From NCBI GenBank assembly GCA_047627515.1, contig JBLHTU010000008.1, positions 1-45,864 on the forward strand: 45,864 nucleotides of DNA, given 5' to 3'. This document shows, piece after piece, positions 38,784 through 45,864 of the stretch (position 1 is the stretch's first letter; every line of letters starts with the position of its first letter). The notes under the pieces were generated by a model. It worked only from the letters and a program-made list of their open reading frames with translations. It ran no database searches and had not been told where the DNA came from. Origin of the DNA: JAYPLE01 sp047627515 (GTDB lineage Bacteria; Bacteroidota; Bacteroidia; Cytophagales; Cyclobacteriaceae). Made by a program: the position numbers and the translations under genes.

Positions 38784-41246
38784 ATGCTCTCAAATTATTT
38801 TCGTATCGGCTGGAGAAGTCTTTTTAAGAACAAGCTATTCTCGATTATAAATATTCTGGGCCTTTCAATTGGTGTTGCAGCTTTCTTGCTAATTAGGCAG
38901 TATGTAAGCTATGAGAGAAGCTATGAGCAATATATTCCTAATGCTCAGAATGTATTTCGAGTGCAGTTGGATGTGTATCAAAATGATGAATTGGAATATA
39001 GGAGCTCTGAGAACTATGCGGGAGTAGGGCCAGCTCTACAAGAAGAACTACCTGATGTCCTTTCTTATGCCAAATTGTACAATATGGGTTCTAAGAACAA
39101 TATTGTGGTGACGCGTTCCGATCAGGCAGAGCCAATTGTGATCAAGCAAGGAAGATTACTATATAGCACAGAAGGGTTCTTACCTATGTTTCATTACATG
39201 ATTAAAGCTGGGGATGCAGAACAGATGGATCAGCCATTCAAAATGGCAATCTCAGCCACGACGGCCAAGAAATATTTTGGATCTGAGCAGGCAATCGGGA
39301 ATTATCTAAGATTGGAAGATGATGATTTCAATGATGAGTTGTGTGAAGTGGTTGCTGTTTTTGAGGATTCACCGGATAATACGCACTTGAAGGTAGATAT
39401 CTTAGTCTCTTTTGCAACGCTTTATGCTCGTGGAGAATGGGCACCGGGAAGGTATGGTACAGGTTGGGGACGTAAAGATTATTATACCTATGTTGAGCTC
39501 AGAGAGGGGGCTTCACCCATTGCCGTTGAAAACAAAATGACAGAACTTGTTTCAAAGTATGCCTCGGATCACCTTGATCGAGGACAGAAAGATGTCTTGT
39601 CGTTGCAACCCGTCCGTGACATACATTTATTTTCAAAATTGACGGATGAGCCGGAAGTTCATGGCAATGGTGATGGACTTTATTACCTAGTCTGGATATC
39701 ATACTTTATTCTGATAATAGCTTGGGTCAATTATATCAACTTAAGTACAGCGAGAGCGGTGGATAGAGGTAGAGAAGTTGGTTTGCGAAAAGTCTTGGGT
39801 TCTCATCGAAGACCATTGATTTGGCAGTTCCTCATTGAATCTTTTGTCATTAATGGCCTTTCAATGGTACTCGTATTTATCGCAATATTAATCAGTACTC
39901 CATTTTTTAGGGCGTTAGGAGGTACGCCTGAAAGCTACGTTATATGGCAGCAAGCATGGTTCTGGCTAACCGTATTTGCCATTCTTTTTGTAGGTTCTAT
40001 TCTATCTGGACTTTATCCCGCATTCGTACTATCATCCTTTAAGCCTACGGCGGTTCTTCATGGTAAACTGAAGAGTTCAAATAGCGGTCTATTTCTTCGG
40101 AAAGGACTCGTTGTTTTTCAGTTTGCTACATCTGTAGCCATGATTATCGGTACATGGGCTGTCTACAATCAAATGGAATATATGCAAAGCAAAGACCTTG
40201 GGTTGTCAATTGATCAGACATTGGTCATCGAACGCCCGAGCAAGAGAGATACGAGTTATCAGCAAGTGCTTAGGTCTTTAGCTAATTTTAAAACTGAGCT
40301 TAGCCAGGAAAATGACATTGAATATGTGGCTGGTGGGACGATGTTACCTGGTAAGAAATTAAGGTTTCGATCTCCTGTCCAGATCAAAAATAGCCCGAAT
40401 CAAAATGAAGTTATTTGTGCTGCAGCTTGGGTAGATTATGAGTTTGCAGATGCCATGGGTTTTGAAGTAGTCGCTGGTCGCCTTTTCAGTCAATCATTCA
40501 ATGACTATGAAGATGAAGTCGTTGTTCTGACAGAAAAAGCAGCCAGAGGATTCGGGTATGATTCGCCAGAGCAAGTCATTGGGAAAACTATTATTGTTGA
40601 GGATTTTCGAAATTATGAGGCTGAAGTTATAGGGATCATTAAAGATTTTCATCAAGAATCATTAAAGGAAGCACAAATGCCGATTATGATTGGGACTGGA
40701 CCGTTTATGATGGAGTACTATATGATCAAGGTGTCTACAAGTAACCTACAAACTACTTTAGATAAAATCAGTAGTCAGTGGTATGAGAGTTTTCCTGGCA
40801 ATCCATTTGATTACTTCTTTCTAGATGAATATTTCAATAGTTACTATGAAACTGATAGACGATTTAGTAACATGTTCGCCGTATTTGCAGTATTCGCCGT
40901 ATTTATTGGTTGTCTAGGTTTATTTGGTTTATCATCATTTACCGCTATGCAGAGAACCAAAGAAATCGCTATTAGAAAAGTACTTGGAAGTACCTTGTTA
41001 AGCATTGTTTTGATGCTTAGTCGAGAGTTTCTTCAGTTGATTTTTATTGCAATATTGATTGCTTGGCCACTTGTTTACATTGGTATGGAAGAATGGTTGA
41101 GCAATTATCCTTATCGAAGTGAATTGCAATGGTGGAGTTTCACTGTTTCCGGACTTTTTGTGGGAGTTATTGCGTTCTTGACAGTGAGCTATCAAACACT
41201 TAAATCTGCGATGGAGAACCCCATAAAAGCATTAAAGTATGAATGA
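38784..41246 (+). CDS. MacB/FtsX-type ABC transporter permease
   Basis: 820 residues with the duplicated layout of large Bacteroidota permeases. An N-terminal helix after MLSNYFRIGWRSLFKNKLFS (about 20-40) precedes a MacB-type periplasmic domain (45-280). FtsX helices 2-4 lie at about 295-430 (ending SGLYPAFVLSSFKPTAVL), a further helix at about 445-465, a second periplasmic domain, and three C-terminal helices (VFIGCLGLFGLSSFTAMQRTKEIAIRKVLGS and following). Such proteins couple to an ATPase encoded elsewhere; none is adjacent here. The substrates are unknown, with lipoprotein, lipid or antibiotic export typical for relatives. Confidence 0.93.
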   Translation: MLSNYFRIGWRSLFKNKLFSIINILGLSIGVAAFLLIRQYVSYERSYEQYIPNAQNVFRVQLDVYQNDELEYRSSENYAGVGPALQEELPDVLSYAKLYNMGSKNNIVVTRSDQAEPIVIKQGRLLYSTEGFLPMFHYMIKAGDAEQMDQPFKMAISATTAKKYFGSEQAIGNYLRLEDDDFNDELCEVVAVFEDSPDNTHLKVDILVSFATLYARGEWAPGRYGTGWGRKDYYTYVELREGASPIAVENKMTELVSKYASDHLDRGQKDVLSLQPVRDIHLFSKLTDEPEVHGNGDGLYYLVWISYFILIIAWVNYINLSTARAVDRGREVGLRKVLGSHRRPLIWQFLIESFVINGLSMVLVFIAILISTPFFRALGGTPESYVIWQQAWFWLTVFAILFVGSILSGLYPAFVLSSFKPTAVLHGKLKSSNSGLFLRKGLVVFQFATSVAMIIGTWAVYNQMEYMQSKDLGLSIDQTLVIERPSKRDTSYQQVLRSLANFKTELSQENDIEYVAGGTMLPGKKLRFRSPVQIKNSPNQNEVICAAAWVDYEFADAMGFEVVAGRLFSQSFNDYEDEVVVLTEKAARGFGYDSPEQVIGKTIIVEDFRNYEAEVIGIIKDFHQESLKEAQMPIMIGTGPFMMEYYMIKVSTSNLQTTLDKISSQWYESFPGNPFDYFFLDEYFNSYYETDRRFSNMFAVFAVFAVFIGCLGLFGLSSFTAMQRTKEIAIRKVLGSTLLSIVLMLSREFLQLIFIAILIAWPLVYIGMEEWLSNYPYRSELQWWSFTVSGLFVGVIAFLTVSYQTLKSAMENPIKALKYE

Positions 41247-41318
41247 TGCTTGAGTAGCAGCTTTTTGAAATGAAAAAGATATTAGCAGTATTGTTTCTTT
41301 ATTTCAACGCTTCTTCAT

Positions 41319-41714
41319 TTGACAAATTCGGACAAGGCCAAACAACGCTTCTTCATTGACGCTTGTGGTGCTGTGATTTCAGCAGTGATGCTGGGCTATG
41401 TGTTAATTCGTTTCGAGACTGCATTTGGAATGCCGGAAGCGACACTATACTGGCTTGCTATTATTCCTGTTTTTTATTTTTTTTATTCGTTCTTCTGTTT
41501 TCTGAAAACGCCACGAAATTGGCGAAAATACGTGCGTGCTATCGCGGCAGCAAACTTGAGCTACTGTGCGCTGACGTTTGGTTTGTTATTTTACCATTTT
41601 GGACAATTTACCTTTTTGGATATTGGTTATTTTGTGGGGGAAATGGTGATCATAATTGCACTTGCCTTGGTTGAGTTGCGCCTATCTAATCGCCCCGTGT
41701 CAAAGCAAACTTGA
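41319..41714 (+). CDS. Four-helix integral membrane protein of unknown function
   Basis: 131 residues starting at a TTG (41319); the next ATG lies inside the first helix, so the non-ATG start is preferred (MTNSDKAKQRFFIDACGAVI). Four membrane helices are seen at about 13-32, 42-62, 72-92 and 97-118. No family is recognised. A short ORF in another frame (41270-41359), MKKILAVLFLYFNASSF..., overlaps its start and looks like a signal-peptide fragment of a lost gene. It lies between two convergent permease genes. Confidence 0.7.
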   Translation: MTNSDKAKQRFFIDACGAVISAVMLGYVLIRFETAFGMPEATLYWLAIIPVFYFFYSFFCFLKTPRNWRKYVRAIAAANLSYCALTFGLLFYHFGQFTFLDIGYFVGEMVIIIALALVELRLSNRPVSKQT

Positions 41715-41797
41715 AGTCTTTGTTCCATGCTCGAGAGACAGATTACTTCAAAGTTTGGCTTGATGGAGTTTACTTAATGCGAGGAAATGCTTAGAGT

Positions 41798-44182
41798 TTA
41801 TTCGTACTTGAGCTTTTCGGCTGGATTGATGGTAGCTGCTTTGTATGCTTGGAAACCTGTCGTAATGACTACAAAAGTCATGACAAGCAGAAGTACAACA
41901 GCATAGGCGGCAAAGCCTATTGTGATGTGATATTCAAAGTTGTCCAACCAGCTATTCATTATTTGGTAACCTATGATAAAAGCAGGTAGTGCGCCGATCA
42001 GCACAAGCCAGACGAAGTCTTTTACAAGTAGCATAATCAATTCTCCGATGTTGGCTCCGAGCACTTTTCGGATACTTATTTCTTTGGTTCGCTGTTCTGC
42101 TGTGAATGAAGCAAGTCCAAGCAGTCCTAGGCCGGAGATAATGATCATCATGATGGCGAAGCCAAGGAACAGCCTTCCTCGTAATTGATCAGATTCGTAA
42201 TCTTCCAGGAAGTTTTGATCTAGAAGCTTATATTCAAAAGGGAGGTTTGGAAACATCTCCTGCCAGGCGCTTTCAATATGTGATACGCCAGCTTGCAAGT
42301 CACCGTCTACTTTTACCAGGGCTTGTCTGTTGTTCAAAGAGGGGATGAATAGAAGTGCTTCAATCGGATTATAAAGTGATTGTTGATGGAAGTTTTTTAC
42401 AACGCCTACAACTTGATGGAAGACTGTGCTATCCTGAGCAAATTGAAACTTTTTACCGATTGGTTTGTCCCAGCCCATGCGTACTGACATGGCTTCATTG
42501 ATCAGTACAGAAGTAGCTGTATCTGTCACAAACTTACGATCGATATTTCGTCCTTGTACAATTGGTATATTCAATGTATTGAAATAGTCAAAGTCCACAG
42601 CATATGAATCAATACCGTAACTTTCCATAACGCCTTCATTGGTTTCTACCATCATCACATTTTTGCCAAATCCATCTCCGGGAACCGTTGAGGAAGTGGA
42701 AGCATCGGCAATCAAAGTGCTTTCCATGATCTTATTTTTTAGAGCAGTCCAGCGCTCCGCATTATCACCGGTCATGCTAAAATTAACGACCTGTTCTTTA
42801 TTGAAACCCATATCTGCACTCTGGACAAACTGCATCTGTTGGTAAATCACAAAAGTCCCTATCAGCATGAAAAGGGAGATAGAAAACTGCAGACCAACTA
42901 ACCCTCGTCTGATCCATACGTTACCCGATTGTTTAGACCCTGCTCCTCCTTTAATGGCTTTGATTGGACTGAAGGAAGAAAGGTAAAAAGCTGGGTAAGA
43001 ACCACTAACGACTCCTGTAAACAGCATGATGGCTACCAGAGCTAATCCTACTGATGGAGACCATAGGTCTGATATGCTCAGAGAAGTTCCAAGAGAGGCA
43101 TTGAATGCTGGGATTAGAATAATGAGGAGGAGAAGGCTGAGCAGTACGGATGCAATGGCTATTAATATAGACTCGACGATGAATTGCCTGATGAGGGCCC
43201 CACGTACAGCTCCCATCACCTTGCGTATTCCTACTTCTAAAGAACGTCGCATTGATCTTGCGGTAGCTAGATTCATATAGTTGATGCAGGCGATCAGCAC
43301 AAGAAATACAGCTACTGCGCTGAAGATATAGATGTAGTCAATATTACCGACTGGCACAGGTTCACCCTCGAAAGTTGACTGTAGGTGTATGTCACGAATG
43401 TTGATTAGCTCGTATTTGATGACAATGTCAAATTGATCAAAAATCGTTGACACATAGGTCTCCATGATTTCAGTATTCAATCGTTCTGCGACTCTTTCGG
43501 GAGTTGCATGTTCATTTAGCAACACATAAGTATACAAGCCAAATCCACCCCAGCTTTGAGAGTTGTAGTAGTCCTGATTGGTACTGAAGCTGACTAATGC
43601 GTCAGCGATAATGTGTGATGTTTTGGGCATATCTTCATATACACCAGTGACTTTGTATGAAAAGTTGTCAGTAGCCAGTAATTGACCGATCGGGTCCTTT
43701 CCTTTGAAAATACGGTCTGCAACTGTTTTGCTGAGTGCGATAGAATTAGGTGCATCCAGAGCAGTGGCCTGATCGCCTTGCAAAAAATTGAAAGTAAATA
43801 AGTCGAAGACTGTTGAATCTACGAGGTATAGGTCATCTACTGTATAGTTATTGTCTTCATAGCGTAGACGAAGATCACTCCCCCCACCGGCAAATCGAGT
43901 AAAAGATTCTATTTCCTGAAAATCTGTGGTAATAGTGCGCCCTAGCGGTGCTTGCGTCACCGCCCAGCGAAAGGAGTTGTCAGGTTCAGAAAAATCCGTG
44001 GAGATGCGGTAGACCCGATCTGCCTTTTCATGTTGCTGATCAAAGCTAAGCTCTTGGTTGAGGTACAGTAAAATGAGGAGAGCGGAAGCAATTCCGATGG
44101 TCAAACCAATGATATTCAGTGCAGCATACCCCGGTTGGCGCATCAGGTGGCGGATTGCCACCAAAAAATAGTTCTTTAACAT
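41798..44182 (-). CDS. MacB/FtsX-type ABC transporter permease
   Basis: 794 residues from the ATG at 44182 (MLKNYFLVAIRHLMRQPGYA), the normal start of this family; the frame is open to 44269. It has the duplicated MacB_PCD/FtsX layout: helix about 20-40, a periplasmic domain, helices about 275-410 (SGSYPAFYLSSFSPIKAIKG), a helix near 430, a second periplasmic domain, and C-terminal helices (IISGLGLLGLASFTAEQRTKEISIRKVLGA, to NPAEKLKYE). It is homologous to the permease at 38784-41246 but in opposite orientation. No ATPase or membrane-fusion protein is nearby. The partner ATPase must be encoded elsewhere. Confidence 0.93.
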   Translation of the reverse strand: MLKNYFLVAIRHLMRQPGYAALNIIGLTIGIASALLILLYLNQELSFDQQHEKADRVYRISTDFSEPDNSFRWAVTQAPLGRTITTDFQEIESFTRFAGGGSDLRLRYEDNNYTVDDLYLVDSTVFDLFTFNFLQGDQATALDAPNSIALSKTVADRIFKGKDPIGQLLATDNFSYKVTGVYEDMPKTSHIIADALVSFSTNQDYYNSQSWGGFGLYTYVLLNEHATPERVAERLNTEIMETYVSTIFDQFDIVIKYELINIRDIHLQSTFEGEPVPVGNIDYIYIFSAVAVFLVLIACINYMNLATARSMRRSLEVGIRKVMGAVRGALIRQFIVESILIAIASVLLSLLLLIILIPAFNASLGTSLSISDLWSPSVGLALVAIMLFTGVVSGSYPAFYLSSFSPIKAIKGGAGSKQSGNVWIRRGLVGLQFSISLFMLIGTFVIYQQMQFVQSADMGFNKEQVVNFSMTGDNAERWTALKNKIMESTLIADASTSSTVPGDGFGKNVMMVETNEGVMESYGIDSYAVDFDYFNTLNIPIVQGRNIDRKFVTDTATSVLINEAMSVRMGWDKPIGKKFQFAQDSTVFHQVVGVVKNFHQQSLYNPIEALLFIPSLNNRQALVKVDGDLQAGVSHIESAWQEMFPNLPFEYKLLDQNFLEDYESDQLRGRLFLGFAIMMIIISGLGLLGLASFTAEQRTKEISIRKVLGANIGELIMLLVKDFVWLVLIGALPAFIIGYQIMNSWLDNFEYHITIGFAAYAVVLLLVMTFVVITTGFQAYKAATINPAEKLKYE

Positions 44183-44339
44183 GTAAGGATTGAGTTTTTG
44201 GTAAATGCGTATACTGTCTTTTTGGACAAAAAGATTTTTTATTTTGTGAAAGGCGAACTTTCCAAGCATTTTTTATTTGAATTCTTCTGTCTGATTTTTG
44301 AAATCATTTTTTACTTTGACTTGTTAGAATGAAACGATA

Positions 44340-45215
44340 ATGAAAATACGGTCTATGAAGAAAAGAGTTTGGTTAATCACAGGTTGCTCCACGGGATTTG
44401 GAAGAGAGCTAGTAAAGTTGGTCGCAGCCAAAGGAGAAATCGCAATTGGTACGGTCCGTAAAGCCGAGCAGATGGAAGCGCTAGAAGCATTGCATCCAGA
44501 GAATGCCAAAGCCGTAGTACTTGACGTGCAAGAGCAAGGAAGCATTGATAAAGCAGCAGCCGAGATCAAAGAAAAATATGGTCGCTTAGATGTGCTCGTT
44601 AATAATGCTGGATATGGTACGCTTGGACCTGTGGAAGAGACTTCTGAAACGGAGGTACTGAGACAGTTTGATGTCAATGTCTTTGGTTGTGTAAGAATGA
44701 TCAAATTAGCCCTTCCTTTTATGCGGGCGCAGCGATCTGGCCATATCTTGAATATTACTTCTATTGCAGGATTGAATGGATTTCCGGGTGTTGGCATCTA
44801 CAATGGTAGCAAGTTTGCGCTCGAAGGAATCGGCGAAGCGCTTGCACACGAAGTAGCACATATTGGAATCAAGGTGACCAATGTTGAGCCAGGTCCCTTT
44901 AGGACAGATTGGGCAGGTAGATCTGCTACTTTTAGTCCAGCTGAGATTGCAGAGTATCAAGAGACGGCCCACAAAAATATGGATAGTATCAGTGATAACA
45001 GTGGCAAGCAGATTGGTGATCCTGCAAAAGCGGTCGCTGCCATGTACGAATTGACAACCTTAGAGAATCCTCCTGTGCATTTACCGCTAGGTGGTCCAGC
45101 TTACAAGCGTGCCAGAATAAAGTTCAATGATATCCTGAGGGAAATCGATGATTTTGAGCACGTAGGCTTACCTACAGACTATTCTGAAGAGGAACTGAGT
45201 CGCTTGGATGGGTGA
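44340..45215 (+). CDS. Short-chain dehydrogenase/reductase (SDR)
   Basis: 291 residues; Met6 (44355, MKKRVWLITGCSTGFG) is an alternative and perhaps better start. It is a classical SDR: the cofactor loop TGCSTGFG, Asp in VVLDVQE, NNAGYGTLGP, Ser in ITSIAG, and the catalytic YNGSK (Y-x-x-x-K). EPGPFRTDWAGRSA closes the active site. The loop and the T-V-R-K-A-E pattern after the second strand suggest NADP use. Members with this C-terminus oxidise or reduce small alcohols or ketones; the substrate is unknown. The gene is divergent from the permease, and a hairpin follows it. Confidence 0.93.
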   Translation: MKIRSMKKRVWLITGCSTGFGRELVKLVAAKGEIAIGTVRKAEQMEALEALHPENAKAVVLDVQEQGSIDKAAAEIKEKYGRLDVLVNNAGYGTLGPVEETSETEVLRQFDVNVFGCVRMIKLALPFMRAQRSGHILNITSIAGLNGFPGVGIYNGSKFALEGIGEALAHEVAHIGIKVTNVEPGPFRTDWAGRSATFSPAEIAEYQETAHKNMDSISDNSGKQIGDPAKAVAAMYELTTLENPPVHLPLGGPAYKRARIKFNDILREIDDFEHVGLPTDYSEEELSRLDG

Positions 45216-45245
45216 TTTGCACTAAATAGATCCTCATCTGATTTT

Positions 45246-45305
45246 AATAGGTATTGAAAAAGCATAGTTTTAACGAATGAAGCATTTCCAATACCTATTT
45301 TTTTT
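45246..45305 (+). terminator. Hairpin with T tract overlapping the next start codon
   Basis: AATAGGTATTG (45246-45256) pairs with CAATACCTATT (45289-45299), followed by a run of T to 45305. The 32-nt loop contains the ATG at 45277. It may end SDR transcription, or act as an attenuator-like structure over the start of the DUF1684 gene. Confidence 0.5.
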
Positions 45306-45864
45306 GCTGTGCTACGCTTGCTCTAGTTCCCTATCCGTACCATCGATTGATGACCGGTACTTATTGACTTTTGAGCAATATAAGGTAGATCGACAGCTCG
45401 AGCGAAATGGCTATTTGAAGCTATGTGGTTTGTTTAAACTACCAGAGCTGACCTCTACTTTTGGGTCTGATAGTAGTAGTGATTTTCATCTAAACCTGCC
45501 AGAGTTACCTAGTGAAATCGGTGTCTTTACAAGAGCCGGCGATCAGATTGCTTTTATTCCAAAGATTGGACTGATCATTGAAAATGAAGACGGTATCAAG
45601 GTAGTGGCGGATGATCTTGTGCTCGATGCGTCGGGTACATCCGAAAAGCATTTTTTAGGTTCCCTGAGTTGGAGGATAATTACCCGAGGAGGAGAGCCTT
45701 ATGTTCGGATCTGGAATGAGGAAAATCCTGCGTTGATGGAGTTTGTGGCACCGACGCGCTTTGACCTAACGACTGATTTTATTTTCCCTAGTGATTTTAA
45801 GTACTACCGAGAGCCAAAGCAGCAGGTAGTATCTACGCAATTAGGCCCGCCAGAAACGACTCAT
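45277..45864 (+). CDS. DUF1684 lipoprotein, partial
   Basis: The frame starts at ATG 45277 and runs to the window edge, giving 196 residues without a stop. The N-terminus MKHFQYLFFLLCYAC is a lipoprotein signal (C15). Residues ~65-195 carry DUF1684 features: FHLNLPELPSEIGVFTRAGD, FIPKIGLII, GSLSWRIITRGGEPYVRIWN and the final FPSDFKYYREPKQQ strand. The family is a beta-rich domain found in many bacteria without a firm biochemical role. The end of the domain lies outside the window. It is preceded by a hairpin around its own start. Confidence 0.85.
   Translation, partial: MKHFQYLFFLLCYACSSSLSVPSIDDRYLLTFEQYKVDRQLERNGYLKLCGLFKLPELTSTFGSDSSSDFHLNLPELPSEIGVFTRAGDQIAFIPKIGLIIENEDGIKVVADDLVLDASGTSEKHFLGSLSWRIITRGGEPYVRIWNEENPALMEFVAPTRFDLTTDFIFPSDFKYYREPKQQVVSTQLGPPETTH

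Noticed and set aside
44324..44797. 157-aa minus-strand ORF opposite the SDR gene
   Set aside because: It is antisense to strong SDR motifs and has no family features of its own.

Overview
The window is chromosomal DNA from a Bacteroidota bacterium, most likely a marine, gliding Cytophagia/Cytophagales-type organism. This is inferred from a secreted protein ending in a CHU_C-type gliding/type IX secretion C-terminal domain, a giant Reg_prop/Y_Y_Y/LytS-type sensor, head-GIN (DUF2807) and DUF2141 proteins, orphan MacB/FtsX-type permeases, weak A-rich ribosome binding sites and moderate GC. No species can be named from the sequence alone.

Layout. 1-8.3 kb: housekeeping and accessory genes, namely a partial Rossmann-fold gene, an MscS channel, a small unknown, rlmD, a large secreted CHU_C protein overlapping a GNAT acetyltransferase, a trans-sulfuration-type PLP enzyme and a TPR/SH3 membrane protein. 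8.36-17.0 kb: a tRNA-Lys(UUU) gene followed by what looks like a decayed integrative element. Copies of the tRNA 3' end recur at 16222 and 16967, each followed by a terminator hairpin. 11-bp tandem repeats resembling integrase arm sites lie near both ends, and a tyrosine-recombinase N-terminus broken by a stop codon sits just inside the left end. The cargo is a LytTR response regulator plus a 1324-aa sensor kinase. Divergent from them is a two-gene set (redoxin-like protein lacking the CxxC, and a lipoprotein) with a LytTR-type direct repeat in its promoter region. A small SEC-C membrane protein lies near the right end.

17.2-24.2 kb: a secreted unknown, a SiaB-type kinase, an orphan NMT1/THI5-like protein without a signal peptide, an alpha-carbonic anhydrase lipoprotein, an XRE-HTH protein fused to membrane helices, a DUF2141 protein, an unknown membrane-anchored protein and an AI-2E/PerM family protein. 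24.3-29.3 kb: a tightly packed operon (acyl-CoA dehydrogenase, methylcrotonyl-CoA carboxylase beta subunit, HMG-CoA lyase, TetR regulator) for leucine/branched-chain acyl-CoA breakdown. It is divergent from a MarR regulator, with a perfect 24-bp palindrome between them. 29.3-31.4 kb: a head-GIN lipoprotein, a decayed coding remnant with a perfect hairpin, a small membrane protein and a VOC protein.

31.4-38.6 kb: two M28 (glutamate carboxypeptidase II-like) peptidases on the minus strand. They bracket an oppositely oriented cassette of a DJ-1/AraC regulator, a secreted DJ-1/PfpI protein with a Cys-rich metal-binding head, and an NTF2-like protein. 38.8-45.9 kb: two convergent MacB/FtsX-type permeases without an ATPase, a 4-TM protein between them, an SDR oxidoreductase and a partial DUF1684 lipoprotein.

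The tRNA-Lys island and its self-contained signalling cassette, and the paired DJ-1 cassette, are the parts most worth a second look. All functional calls rest on reading motifs by eye; no database search was possible.
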